Below are positions 19,875-28,976 of a stretch of 64,000 nucleotides of DNA, piece after piece; the first letter of the stretch is position 1; every line of letters begins with the position of its first letter. The notes below the pieces were generated by a model. That model made no database searches. It was not told the DNA's origin and saw nothing but the letters and a program-made list of their open reading frames with translations. A program made the translations under genes and the position numbers. This DNA comes from Mesorhizobium escarrei (GTDB taxonomy: Bacteria; Pseudomonadota; Alphaproteobacteria; Rhizobiales; Rhizobiaceae): positions 62,001 through 126,000 of the forward strand of contig NZ_CAKXZT010000124.1 in the NCBI RefSeq assembly GCF_935825525.1, read 5' to 3'.

Positions 19875-20840
19875 CTAGGCGACCTTTTCTGCTGCCGGTC
19901 CGGCGTGATCGAGAAGCCGTCGCGCCATCCGGGCGCCGACCACCAGATGCGTGCATAGCCCACCCGCGATCGCCGCCACCAGCGGCCCGAACTTGCTGTC
20001 CTCCTGCACCACCACGAGACGCTTTTCAATCTTGCGCAGCGATGACAGCTCCGCCGAAATGATCCGCCGGTTGTAGCTGCAGTCGAGCGCCTTGCCTTGC
20101 GCGTCGATGATCTGACCGGCGATGACGCCGGCAGCCCCGGCACGACGCAGCACCTCCATTTCGCTGGCAGTCAGCGCGCCGCATTTGACGACATGGCTGT
20201 CGGCGTCGACGGTGCCGACTGAGTAAAGCGCCAGATTGCAGGCACTGATGCCCGACAACTGCTCGCGGATCACCGGCTCGGCGCGCAGGCCGCGCGCCAG
20301 TTCCTCTGTCGTCAGCACCAGCGGCGCATAGAAATTGAGTCCCTTGGCATTGAGCCGGCGGGCGATTTCCATGGTGCATTGGTCGGGCCGGTAGGAATAT
20401 GGAGCTCCGAGATTTCCGCAGAGCTGCACCACCGTGACATCCTGCAGATCGGCATAGGACATGACGTCGGCGATCGTATAGATGGTCCGTCCCCAGGCGA
20501 CGCCGATGCGATCGCCCTTCTTGATCAGCTCGAGAAAGACGCTGGCCGCCAGCACCGCGATGTCGGTCGACGGATCGGCGACATGGCCGTTTTCCGGCGC
20601 GATCCAGACGGCATCGAGCCTCAATGCGTCTTCGAGCTTGCGCGCCATGACGTCGTCGGTGAAAAGCTGGGTCGAGGTCGAGATGTTGACGATGCCGGTC
20701 TCGCGCGCCTTGCGCAGATACATGGCGACCGAGGCCCGGGAAATCTTGAGCTGGCTGGCTACCTGGTCCTGGCGCAGGCCATGGGCATAGTAGAGCCAGG
20801 CGGCCTTGTGGATAAGCTGTTCTGCCGGTCGGATCGCCAT
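19875..20840 (-). CDS. SorC/DeoR-type sugar-binding transcriptional regulator
   Basis: A 321-residue protein. An N-terminal helix-turn-helix (about 20-48, with QVASQLKISRASVAMYLRKA) is followed by a SorC-family sugar-phosphate-binding domain containing GVAWGRTIYTI and VVQLCGNLGAPYS. GAGGAGATGGC precedes the ATG. It is 85 bp upstream of the aldolase fusion on the same strand and probably co-transcribed. Likely a repressor relieved by a phosphorylated intermediate. The 29-bp palindrome at 13916 is the best operator candidate. Confidence 0.87.
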   Translation of the reverse strand: MAIRPAEQLIHKAAWLYYAHGLRQDQVASQLKISRASVAMYLRKARETGIVNISTSTQLFTDDVMARKLEDALRLDAVWIAPENGHVADPSTDIAVLAASVFLELIKKGDRIGVAWGRTIYTIADVMSYADLQDVTVVQLCGNLGAPYSYRPDQCTMEIARRLNAKGLNFYAPLVLTTEELARGLRAEPVIREQLSGISACNLALYSVGTVDADSHVVKCGALTASEMEVLRRAGAAGVIAGQIIDAQGKALDCSYNRRIISAELSSLRKIEKRLVVVQEDSKFGPLVAAIAGGLCTHLVVGARMARRLLDHAGPAAEKVA

Positions 20841-21069
20841 GCCATCTCCTCGCTGACATTATTCACGGCTGTCGACAAAAGTCAAACCGAGCTAGGGTAA
20901 ACGATGCCCTTTCGCTTGCTTTATCTAGATCATCATCGTGCCAAATGCGCCTATCGTGGCATCGTTGGTGGTGACGGGCCGGAAGCCTGTGAGTAGAAGG
21001 TCACAATCAGACATTACAGTGCCGCGCGTCCTTCCGGACGCGCAGAGGACGCTGTTACACTTTGATCTT

Positions 21070-21111
21070 GCGCATGCCCCGAAAATCGGTTCCGATTTTC
21101 GGGGCATGCGC
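21070..21111. repeat. Palindromic intergenic element, 20-bp perfect arms
   Basis: GCGCATGCCCCGAAAATCGG is followed after TT by its exact reverse complement. Elements of this GCATGCCCCGAAAA type are common between mesorhizobial genes. This copy sits only 14 bp before the acyl-CoA synthetase start and next to its ribosome-binding site, so it could affect translation or act as an attenuator. Confidence 0.75.
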
Positions 21112-21125
21112 CAGGGGAGGACGGG

Positions 21126-22763
21126 ATGGGCAATCCCTACGAACAGGATCTCGACCGGAATCCAGCCAACCACCAGCCGCTAACGCCGCTTAGCTATCTC
21201 GAGCGGGCGGCAAAGACCTTTCCCGACCATGTCGCCATCATCCATGGTCGCCAGCGCACGACCTATCGTGATTTCTGGCGGCGGTCGCTGAAGCTTGCTT
21301 CGGCGCTCTCCAGGCGCGGCATCGGCAAGGGCGACACCGTCACCGTCATGTTGTCCAACACGCCGCCGATGCTGGAAGCGCATTTCGGCGTGCCGATGAC
21401 CACGGCGGTGCTGCATTCGCTTAACACCCGCCTCGATGCCGCCGTCATCGCATTCCAACTCGACCATGCCGAAACCAAGGTGCTGGTCGTCGATCGCGAG
21501 TTCGCAAATGTCGTCAGCGAGGCGCTGGCGCTGGCCAGGGTAAAACCGCTGGTCATCGACTATGACGATCCCGAATACGCCACTGATGCCCCTTATCCCA
21601 AGGGCGAGCGGATCGGCACGCTCGACTACGAGGACTTCGTCGCGGGCGGCGACGAGGATTTCGCCTGGTCGATGCCCGACGACGAATGGGACGCGATCTC
21701 GCTCAACTACACCTCCGGCACGACAGGCAATCCGAAGGGCGTCGTTTATCACCATCGCGGTGCGGCGCTGATGGCCTACGCCAACACCATTCATGCCGGG
21801 ATGAGCAAGCACGCGGTCTATCTGTGGACGCTGCCGATGTTCCACTGCAATGGCTGGTGCTTTCCATGGACGCTGGCCGTGCAGGCCGGCACCCATGTCT
21901 GCCTGCGCTGGGTGCGACCGAAGCCGATCTACGACGCCATCGCCGATCACGGCGTCACCCATCTGTGCGGCGCGCCGGTGGTGATGTCGGTGCTGATCAA
22001 CGCCAGCGACGAGGACAAGCGGCAATTTCCGCAGACGGTCACCTTCAGCACCGCCGCGGCACCGCCGCCGGAAGCCGTGCTGTCGGGCATGGCCGACGCG
22101 GGTTTTGCGGTCACCCACCTCTATGGCCTGACCGAGACCTATGGCCCGGCCGTCGTCAACGAATGGCATGGCGATTGGGATGGGCTCGAGAAGGGCCTCA
22201 GGGCGGCCAGGAAGGCCAGGCAAGGCGTGCGCTATGCCGCGCTCGAAGATCTGACAGTGATGGACCCCAAGACGATGGAGGAGACGCCGGCCGACGGCGA
22301 GACGATCGGCGAGGTCATGTTCCGCGGCAACATCGTCATGAAGGGCTATCTGAAGAACCGCAAGGCGAGCGACGACGCCTTCGCCGGCGGCTGGTTCCAC
22401 TCGGGCGACCTCGGCGTCATGCATGCCGACGGCTACATCCAGCTCAAGGACCGCTCCAAGGACATCATCATTTCCGGCGGCGAGAACATCTCCTCGATCG
22501 AAGTCGAGGAGGCGCTCTATAAGCACGGCGCCGTCGCCTCCTGCGGCGTCGTCGCTAGGCCCGACGACAAATGGGGCGAGGTGCCGGTCGCCTATGTCGA
22601 GCTGAAGCCGGGCAGGACGGCGACCGAGGCCGAGATCATCGATCACTGCCGCGCGCTGCTCGCCCGCTTCAAAATGCCGAAAGCAGTGATCTTCGCCGAA
22701 ATCCCGAAGACCTCAACCGGCAAGATCCAGAAGTTCCGGCTGAGGGAGATGGCCAAGGGGTAG
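21126..22763 (+). CDS. AMP-forming acyl-CoA synthetase (fatty-acid/DmdB-like)
   Basis: A 545-residue ANL-superfamily ligase. The P-loop-like YTSGTTGNPKG, HLYGLTETYGP, the SGDLGVMHADGYIQLKDRSKD hinge region and catalytic-Lys region TSTGKIQKF are all present. Long members of this branch include medium-chain fatty-acyl ligases and the 3-methylmercaptopropionate-CoA ligase DmdB; sequence reading alone cannot separate them. It diverges from the SorC regulator. A role in activating a methylthio acid from the neighbouring pathway is possible but unproven. GGGGAGG precedes the start. Confidence 0.85.
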   Translation: MGNPYEQDLDRNPANHQPLTPLSYLERAAKTFPDHVAIIHGRQRTTYRDFWRRSLKLASALSRRGIGKGDTVTVMLSNTPPMLEAHFGVPMTTAVLHSLNTRLDAAVIAFQLDHAETKVLVVDREFANVVSEALALARVKPLVIDYDDPEYATDAPYPKGERIGTLDYEDFVAGGDEDFAWSMPDDEWDAISLNYTSGTTGNPKGVVYHHRGAALMAYANTIHAGMSKHAVYLWTLPMFHCNGWCFPWTLAVQAGTHVCLRWVRPKPIYDAIADHGVTHLCGAPVVMSVLINASDEDKRQFPQTVTFSTAAAPPPEAVLSGMADAGFAVTHLYGLTETYGPAVVNEWHGDWDGLEKGLRAARKARQGVRYAALEDLTVMDPKTMEETPADGETIGEVMFRGNIVMKGYLKNRKASDDAFAGGWFHSGDLGVMHADGYIQLKDRSKDIIISGGENISSIEVEEALYKHGAVASCGVVARPDDKWGEVPVAYVELKPGRTATEAEIIDHCRALLARFKMPKAVIFAEIPKTSTGKIQKFRLREMAKG

Positions 22764-22839
22764 GTAGGTCAGGCCCCCCTTTCAGCGGCAAATCTCAGTG
22801 GCAAATCGCAAACCTCTAGGATTAGCTGATACATCGCTT

Positions 22840-22910
22840 CACTTCGTCATCCTAGGGCGGAGCAAGGAGCGAAGCGACGCGGCGCAGACCCTAGGATCCA
22901 TGCCGTCACA
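22840..22910. repeat. Mesorhizobial-type intergenic repeat
   Basis: Arms ATCCTAGGG (22849-22857) and CCCTAGGAT (22889-22897) enclose a GCGAAGCGACGC-type core. This pattern recurs between mesorhizobial genes. It lies directly upstream of the decayed GIY-YIG gene. Confidence 0.6.
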
Positions 22911-22960
22911 TCAGCCGAAGAATGCAGCGGCCCAGAACGGCGCTTGCATCAGCAACAACC

Positions 22961-23110
22961 ATGGCCGGCTATGCCTATATGACCGCAAGCCTGAAGCGCG
23001 GCATGATCTATATCGGCGTCACCAACGATCTTGGCCGCCGCATGCCGGAGCACAAATCCGGGCAGGGTTCGCTTCACCAGCGGCTACGGCGCGCAGCGAC
23101 TACCGAAGAT
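22961..23110 (+). pseudogene. Truncated, frameshifted GIY-YIG nuclease-like gene
   Basis: Translation from 22961 gives MAGYAYMTASLKRGMIYIGV and then TNDLGRRMPEHKSG, the start of a small GIY-YIG domain. After that the family continuation RFTSGYGAQRL appears in another frame, and the rest is missing where the convergent VOC gene ends at 23100. One frameshift plus 3' truncation explains it. Intact rhizobial homologues are about 90-100 residues. Confidence 0.6.
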
Positions 23111-23453
23111 GCGAGAGCACGTTGACCAGCTTGCCGGTCGGGTCGGCAATGAAGAAGCGTCTTACGCCCCACGGTTCGTCGGTCAAATCATAGACCACTC
23201 TGCAACCGATCTCGTTTGCGCGAAGATAAACCGCGTCGACATTGTCGACCTCGATCGACAGATCTGGGACCGGGGTGCCTGAGCAGCCCTCGCTGGCGAT
23301 GCTGATCTGGGGGACGGTGGTTTCGCTGGACGCCAGCGTGACGAGCCAACCGTGATCCATGACGGCGTCGAGCCCGAACAAGTCGGTATAGAACTTCCGA
23401 ACATCCGGAATGCTGTCTGTTGCGATATTCGGGACGATGCGCAGGACGGTCAT
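23100..23453 (-). CDS. VOC-superfamily (glyoxalase/bleomycin-resistance-like) protein
   Basis: A 117-residue single VOC module with two beta-alpha-beta-beta-beta repeats. DVRKFYTDLFGLDAVMDHGW opens the first and FFIADPTGKLVNVLSH closes the second. Metal-ligand positions are not all evident, so enzymatic activity is uncertain. It stands alone, convergent with the decayed GIY-YIG gene. The ATG at 23453 has GGAGATATGGA upstream. Such orphans are often annotated only by fold; no substrate is proposed. Confidence 0.75.
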   Translation of the reverse strand: MTVLRIVPNIATDSIPDVRKFYTDLFGLDAVMDHGWLVTLASSETTVPQISIASEGCSGTPVPDLSIEVDNVDAVYLRANEIGCRVVYDLTDEPWGVRRFFIADPTGKLVNVLSHLR

Positions 23454-23697
23454 TCCATATCTCCTCCACAGCCTGGATGATAACGCATTGCTGCGCGCTG
23501 CGGAGTACGTCTCGAATAAATAAGGCGCCGATCACCTAAGCCGCAGAGTGCCCCAGATGGTCTTGGAGGGCCGGCGGGGTGCCTGTGCACGGCCCGCAGC
23601 AGGCTTCGTTAACGCTATTCACGCCCAGGTTGTATCAACAGATGTCACCGGTCGCCCGGACAGGTAACATCGGCTGTTGACAAGCGGGCGATTTCGA

Positions 23698-23735
23698 ATT
23701 ACGAGTGACGAAATTCTAAATTCGTCACTCGTAAT
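23698..23735. promoter_or_regulatory. Palindromic operator upstream of tetR-type gene
   Basis: ATTACGAGTGACGAA and TTCGTCACTCGTAAT are exact 15-bp reverse complements with an 8-nt spacer. The site ends 13 bp before the TetR-type start, which suits autoregulation and control of the efflux operon. The rest of the 23454-23748 spacer shows no gene. Confidence 0.7.
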
Positions 23736-23748
23736 GAGCTAATGAAAC

Positions 23749-24360
23749 ATGATGCATGACACCCTCGACACGACGGCAGACCTGGTCCGGCAGGAGAATG
23801 TCGCGCGCATTCTCGATTGCGCAGAGCGACTGTTCCGCCACTACGGCTACGGCAAGACCAATGTCGCCGACATAGCGCGTGAACTCGGCATGTCCACGGC
23901 CAACATCTACCGTTTCTTCGCCTCCAAGGTTGAGATCCACCAGGCCGTTTGCGGCCGTATGCTCGCTACCTGCTACCAACTGACCTACGACGCCTGCCAT
24001 AGTCCCGGAACGGCCAGCGAAAGGCTTCGCCGCTACGTGCAAACGCATTATCAGTGGACCCGCGACACCATGCTCGACCAGGAGAAGGTGCACGAAATGG
24101 TCGTCGTCGCCATCGAACGCGATTGGCATGTCATCGAGAAGCATATCGACAGGATCCGCGGCTTGGTCGAGGAGGTGATCCGCGAGGGAATCGCGGCCGG
24201 CGAGTTTGCCGACCAGGACCCGGAAGTCGCTTCGCGGTGTTTCGGCGCCGCTATCATCAGCCTCTGTCATCCGCAGATGGTCGCCCAGTGCCTTGCCAAG
24301 AACAACCGGGCGATGCCGGACGAGCTTATCGAGTTTGCCATCAGGGCTTTGAAGAAATGA
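23749..24360 (+). CDS. TetR/AcrR-family repressor of efflux operon
   Basis: A 203-residue regulator. The N-terminal helix-turn-helix reads TNVADIARELGMSTANIYRF near residues 42-61, and the rest is the helical ligand-binding domain. It precedes a membrane-fusion protein and an RND pump on the same strand. The palindrome at 23698 is a likely autoregulatory site. Two adjacent ATGs (23749, 23752) are possible and neither has a strong ribosome-binding site. The inducer is unknown. Confidence 0.88.
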   Translation: MMHDTLDTTADLVRQENVARILDCAERLFRHYGYGKTNVADIARELGMSTANIYRFFASKVEIHQAVCGRMLATCYQLTYDACHSPGTASERLRRYVQTHYQWTRDTMLDQEKVHEMVVVAIERDWHVIEKHIDRIRGLVEEVIREGIAAGEFADQDPEVASRCFGAAIISLCHPQMVAQCLAKNNRAMPDELIEFAIRALKK

Positions 24361-24410
24361 CCGGCGTCCGCCGGGCGGCGACAATCCATCTCCAGTTCGG
24401 GAGTACGCAA

Positions 24411-25571
24411 GTGTCTTTGTCCAAATCCATCATGAACAGGCTGCCGGCCATTGGTCCGGCTCTGGTCGTCGTCGCGGCGCTTGGGCTCGCCGGTTGCTCG
24501 CAAGAAAAAGTGGAAGTCAAGGAGGACATCGTCCGGCCGGTCAAGGTGGTCGAGATCGCCAAGGCGAACGATACCCGTGAGCTCTCCTACTCCGGATCGG
24601 TGCGCGCCCGCACCGAGATGAATCTCGGGTTCCGCATCAACGGCAAGATCACCGAGCGCCTGGTCGACATCGGCCAGCGCGTGAAGCCGGGCGACGTTCT
24701 GGCCCGCATCGATCCCGCCGACTACGACCTTTCGGTCAACAGCGCCGAGGCCAGCCTCGAGGCCGCCGAGCGGCAGGTCGAGACAACGGGCTTTGCCCAC
24801 CGTCGTGCCGAACAGCTGTTTGCCAAGAAGTTCGCCTCGAAATCGCAGCTCGAACAGGCGACGCTCAGCTATGATCAGGCGGTCGCCACCCGCAATTCCG
24901 CCCGCTCATCGCTTGACCAGGCGAAGAACCAGGTCCTCTACACCGACCTTAAGGCGGACAGGAACGGCATCGTCACGTCAGTCACCGCCGATGTCGGTCA
25001 GGTGGTCGGCTCCGGCACGCCGGTTGTGACCGTTGCCGTCGATGGCGAAAAGGAAGTGCTGATCGCCGTGCCGGAAACGGATATCGCTCAGTTCAAGCCG
25101 GGCAAGGACGTCAAGGCAAGCTTCTGGTCCGACGATGCGCTGACGCTCGACGGCAAGGTCCGTGAAGTCGCCGGCAGCGCCGATCAGCAGTCGCGTACCT
25201 TTGCCGTTCGCGTCAGCCTGCCCAACGATCCGCGCGTGCTTCTCGGCATGACCGCGAATATCCAGGCTTCGGCCGCCAACAACAGCCTGCAAAGCGTATC
25301 GATCCCGTTGAGCGCGCTGGCGCAAAAGGACGGCCAGCAGATCGTCTGGACCGTGGACCGCAACGGCGAGACCGTCCATGCGCGTCCGATCAAGGTTGCC
25401 GAGTTCACCGCCGACGGCGTGCATGTTGCCGAAGGATTGAAACCCGGCGATGTCGTCGTTGCGGCGGGCACGCAATTCATGACCGAAAATCTGAAGGTCA
25501 AGCTGGCTGGCGATGCGGTGCAACAGTCCGCGTCAGCGGACGATGGCGACGCCGTCAAGCGCGTGCGCTGA
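24411..25571 (+). CDS. RND efflux periplasmic adaptor (membrane-fusion) lipoprotein
   Basis: A 386-residue adaptor. The N-terminus ends in a lipobox (ALGLAGCS). It is followed by barrel-sandwich halves around RAIDIGQ-like VDIGQRVKPGDVLARIDPADY, an alpha-hairpin of about 70 residues, and a beta-barrel with DVGQVVGSGTPVVTV. The GTG at 24411 follows GGGAG; an ATG seven codons later lacks a site but would give the same mature lipoprotein. It would link the RND pump encoded at 25821 to an outer-membrane channel, none of which is encoded here. Confidence 0.87.
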   Translation: MSLSKSIMNRLPAIGPALVVVAALGLAGCSQEKVEVKEDIVRPVKVVEIAKANDTRELSYSGSVRARTEMNLGFRINGKITERLVDIGQRVKPGDVLARIDPADYDLSVNSAEASLEAAERQVETTGFAHRRAEQLFAKKFASKSQLEQATLSYDQAVATRNSARSSLDQAKNQVLYTDLKADRNGIVTSVTADVGQVVGSGTPVVTVAVDGEKEVLIAVPETDIAQFKPGKDVKASFWSDDALTLDGKVREVAGSADQQSRTFAVRVSLPNDPRVLLGMTANIQASAANNSLQSVSIPLSALAQKDGQQIVWTVDRNGETVHARPIKVAEFTADGVHVAEGLKPGDVVVAAGTQFMTENLKVKLAGDAVQQSASADDGDAVKRVR

Positions 25572-25820
25572 CGGCCAGGCATAAAACGGCTTTTCCTCGC
25601 ATCGGCGCAAGCCGCGAGGTCAAGCGGTTAACGGTTTCCGGGCGGCAGGTGCCCGATTGTCGAGACGTCAGGTCGATGTGCCCCCCCGACATCGATCCTA
25701 GCGCCCCACCGCGATGAGTGTCTCTCCGCTCGGAAAGCCTCGCCGCCCGGAAGCCAGCATTAGAAGCTCCGTGGGCATGCCATGTGCGTGCGCTGACGAT
25801 CAGACAGATGGACTGGCGCT

Positions 25821-28800
25821 ATGACCACCGACACCACCGACCCCCATGAAAAACGGCCCTTCAATCTTTCGCGCTGGGCGATCGGGCACCCGAGCATTGC
25901 GCGGTTCCTGTTCGGCCTGATCATCGTTGCCGGTGCGCTCGGCCTGATGCGCATGGGCCAGAAGGAAGATCCGGATTTCACCTTCCGCGTCATGGTCGTC
26001 CAGGCGGTCTGGCCCGGTGCCTCGATCCAGGAGATGGAGGACCAGGTCGTCAACAAGATCGAGCGCAAGCTGCAGGAAACGCCGCATCTCGATTTCGTCC
26101 GTTCCTACACGCGCGCCGGCAGCGCCATCATCACCTTGCAGGTGGAAGGCGACACCAATCCGACGCAGGTCGCGGATGCCTTTTACCAGGTACGCAAGAA
26201 GGTCGGCGATATCGCCAATGAGCTGCCCCAGGGGCTGCTTGGGCCCTACTTCAACGACGAATTCGGCGACACTTTCATCACCTTGCATTCGATCAGCGGC
26301 GATGGCTACAGCTATCCCGAGCTGAAGAAATTGGCCATCCAGGCGCGTGACATGCTGCTGACCACGCCCGGCGTCGAGAAGGCCGTGATCATCGGCGACC
26401 AGCCGGAAAAACTCTATATCGACGTTTCGTCCAAGGTGCTTGCCGAGCGCGGCCTGACGCTCACCGATCTGCAGAACGCGATCAAGGGCCAGAACAATGT
26501 CGATCCGGCAGGCTCGGTCGACACCGGCCAGCGCTCGGTGCGGATCTGGGTCGAGGGCAGCGTGACGGAGGCGGCCGACATCCGCGAACTTCGCCTGCGC
26601 GCCGGCAACCAGGTGACGCGCCTCGGCGACATCGCAACCGTGACCACAGGTCTCGAAGATCCCTATCAGCGCAAATACCGCTTCAACGGCCACGACAGCG
26701 TCCAGGTCGGCGTCGTCATGGCCAAGGGTTTTAACGTCACCGATGTCGGCGAGGCGGTCGAGGCGACCTACCACCGCTTCGAAGAGGCCTTGCCTTACGG
26801 CGTTTCGGTCGATCAGATCGCCGACCAGCCGGAAGTCGTGCGGGACGCGGTGGGCGAGTTCATGACTGCGCTTGGCGAGGCGCTGCTGATCGTGCTCGTC
26901 GTTTCGTTCCTGACGATCGGCTGGCGTTCGGGCCTGGTGATCGCGATCACCATTCCTCTCGTTCTGGCCGCCACCTTCGCCATCATGTACGAGATCGGCA
27001 TCGATCTGCAGCGCATTTCGCTTGGCGCGCTGATCATCGCGCTCGGCCTGCTCGTCGACGATGCGATGATCGTCGTCGAAATGATGGAACGCAAGCTGGA
27101 GGAAGGAATGGTCAAGATCGAGGCGGCGAGCTTCGCCTACACCTCGACGGCCTTCCCGATGCTGTCCGGCACGCTGATCACCACAGCCGGCTTCATTCCG
27201 GTCGGCTTCGCGGCCTCTACGGCCGGTGAATACGTGCGCACGCTGTTCTATGTCGTCGGCATCGCGCTGGTCGTCTCCTGGTTCGTGGCGGTCTACTTCA
27301 CGCCGTGGCTCGGTCACATGATCCTCAAGCAGCGAAAACACGCCGGCAGCCATCACGATGTCTTCGACACGCGCTTTTATCGCCGGCTTCGCGCCACCGT
27401 CAGCTGGTCCGTGCGCCACCGCATTATCGTGCTGGTCATAACGCTGGTGACCTTCGTCACCTCGCTGTGGGCGTTCCAGTTCATCCCGCAGAATTTCTTC
27501 CCGCAGTCGTCGCGTCCGGAAATCCTTGTCGACCTCTGGCTGCCGGAAGGTACCAGCATCAAGGAAGTCGAGACGCAGGCCAAGGCGCTCGAAACCAGGA
27601 TGATGGACGACAAGGACAAGCGCTTCATCGCCACCTATATCGGCGAGGGCGCGCCGCGCTTCTTCCTGCCGCTCGACCAGCAGCTTCGCAATCCGAACTT
27701 CGCCCAGCTTCTGGTGATGGCCAATGACGAACCGGCCCGCGAGCGGCTGATCGTCAAGCTGCGCACCATTCTGGCCGAGGATTTCCCGTCGGTCCGCGCC
27801 AAGGTCGACCGCCTGTTCCTTGGGCCGCCCACCGGCTGGCCGGTGCAGATGCGCGTCATGGGCCCGGATCGCCAGGAGGTGCGCCGCATCGCCGACGAGG
27901 TGAAGGCGAAGTTCCAGGCAAATCCGCTGCTCGGCGCCGTCCACGACGACTGGCTGGAACCGGTGCCGGAGATGAAGCTGGTGATCGACCAGGATCGCGC
28001 CCGTGCGCTCGGCGTCACCTCGCAGCGCATCCGCCAGATGCTGCAGGCGACCATGTCGGGAGCGCCGCTCGATGATTTCCGCGATGGCGAGGAGACGGTT
28101 TCGATCGTCGCTCGCGAGCCGGAGGCAAGCCGCCACCTGCTGTCGGCGGTCGACTCCATCTCTGTCCCGACGGATTTCGGTGGCTTCGTGCCGCTGTCGC
28201 AGGTCGCCAAGATCGTCCCGGTGCTGGAGCAAGGCGTCGAATGGCGACGCGACCGCCTGCCGACCATCAGCGTGCGCGCCACGCTGCCGGACGGCGTGCA
28301 GTCGAACGATGTCGTCATGAAGATGTACAGCGAGATGCAAGGCCTGCGCGACGGCCTGGCACCCGGCTACAACATCGAGATCCAGGGCGGCGCCGAGGAT
28401 TCGGCCGAAAGCCAGGCCTCGATTGCAGCGAAAGCTCCAATCATGCTGGCCGTCATCGTCGTGCTGCTGATGATCCAGCTGCAGCACTTCGGCAAGGCGA
28501 TGCTGGTGCTGGCGACCGGTCCGCTCGGCATCATCGGTGCAGCGGCGGCACTTTTGATCAGTGGCGCACCGTTCGGTTTCGTCGCCATTCTCGGCGTCAT
28601 CGCGCTGCTTGGCATCATCATGCGCAACTCGATCATTCTGGTCGACCAGATCGACCAGGACATCGCAGCCGGCATGGAACGCTCGGAGGCCATCATCGGC
28701 TCGGCAGTCCGCCGTTTCCGGCCGATCATGCTGACGGCGCTGACGGCAGTCCTGGCGCTGATCCCGATTTCGCGCGGCGTCTTCTGGGGTCCGCTCGCCT

Positions 28801-28976
28801 ATGCCATGATGGGCGGCATTCTCGTCGCCACCGTGCTCACCATCCTCGTCCTTCCGGCAGGGTATGCCTTGTGCTTCGGCAGGGAGCGCAAGAAGGTCGA
28901 GGACGCGGAGCCGGCCGCCGAGCCGAAACTGGCGGAAAACGACGACCAGCCGCAACTGCCCCTGGCGGCCGAATAG
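25821..28976 (+). CDS. RND-family efflux pump (HAE1 type)
   Basis: A 1051-residue inner-membrane transporter with the usual two-fold layout: one N-terminal membrane helix, a large periplasmic loop, helices 2-6, a second helix/loop/helices set. The proton-relay Asp pair is visible in GLLVDDAMIVVEMMERK. It lies 249 bp after the adaptor gene in the TetR-controlled operon; that spacer contains no gene. Substrates of this branch are hydrophobic drugs or plant phenolics; none can be assigned from sequence. Confidence 0.92.
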   Translation: MTTDTTDPHEKRPFNLSRWAIGHPSIARFLFGLIIVAGALGLMRMGQKEDPDFTFRVMVVQAVWPGASIQEMEDQVVNKIERKLQETPHLDFVRSYTRAGSAIITLQVEGDTNPTQVADAFYQVRKKVGDIANELPQGLLGPYFNDEFGDTFITLHSISGDGYSYPELKKLAIQARDMLLTTPGVEKAVIIGDQPEKLYIDVSSKVLAERGLTLTDLQNAIKGQNNVDPAGSVDTGQRSVRIWVEGSVTEAADIRELRLRAGNQVTRLGDIATVTTGLEDPYQRKYRFNGHDSVQVGVVMAKGFNVTDVGEAVEATYHRFEEALPYGVSVDQIADQPEVVRDAVGEFMTALGEALLIVLVVSFLTIGWRSGLVIAITIPLVLAATFAIMYEIGIDLQRISLGALIIALGLLVDDAMIVVEMMERKLEEGMVKIEAASFAYTSTAFPMLSGTLITTAGFIPVGFAASTAGEYVRTLFYVVGIALVVSWFVAVYFTPWLGHMILKQRKHAGSHHDVFDTRFYRRLRATVSWSVRHRIIVLVITLVTFVTSLWAFQFIPQNFFPQSSRPEILVDLWLPEGTSIKEVETQAKALETRMMDDKDKRFIATYIGEGAPRFFLPLDQQLRNPNFAQLLVMANDEPARERLIVKLRTILAEDFPSVRAKVDRLFLGPPTGWPVQMRVMGPDRQEVRRIADEVKAKFQANPLLGAVHDDWLEPVPEMKLVIDQDRARALGVTSQRIRQMLQATMSGAPLDDFRDGEETVSIVAREPEASRHLLSAVDSISVPTDFGGFVPLSQVAKIVPVLEQGVEWRRDRLPTISVRATLPDGVQSNDVVMKMYSEMQGLRDGLAPGYNIEIQGGAEDSAESQASIAAKAPIMLAVIVVLLMIQLQHFGKAMLVLATGPLGIIGAAAALLISGAPFGFVAILGVIALLGIIMRNSIILVDQIDQDIAAGMERSEAIIGSAVRRFRPIMLTALTAVLALIPISRGVFWGPLAYAMMGGILVATVLTILVLPAGYALCFGRERKKVEDAEPAAEPKLAENDDQPQLPLAAE

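Noticed and set aside
17729..20062. 777-codon open frame antisense to the aldolase fusion
   Set aside because: The minus strand carries the zinc ligands and SDR motifs; the antisense frame has no recognisable domain.
25555..25800. Repeated GCGTGCGCTGACG near the adaptor stop and before the RND pump
   Set aside because: It might mark deletion of a second adaptor gene, but a 13-base match alone in GC-rich DNA is too weak.
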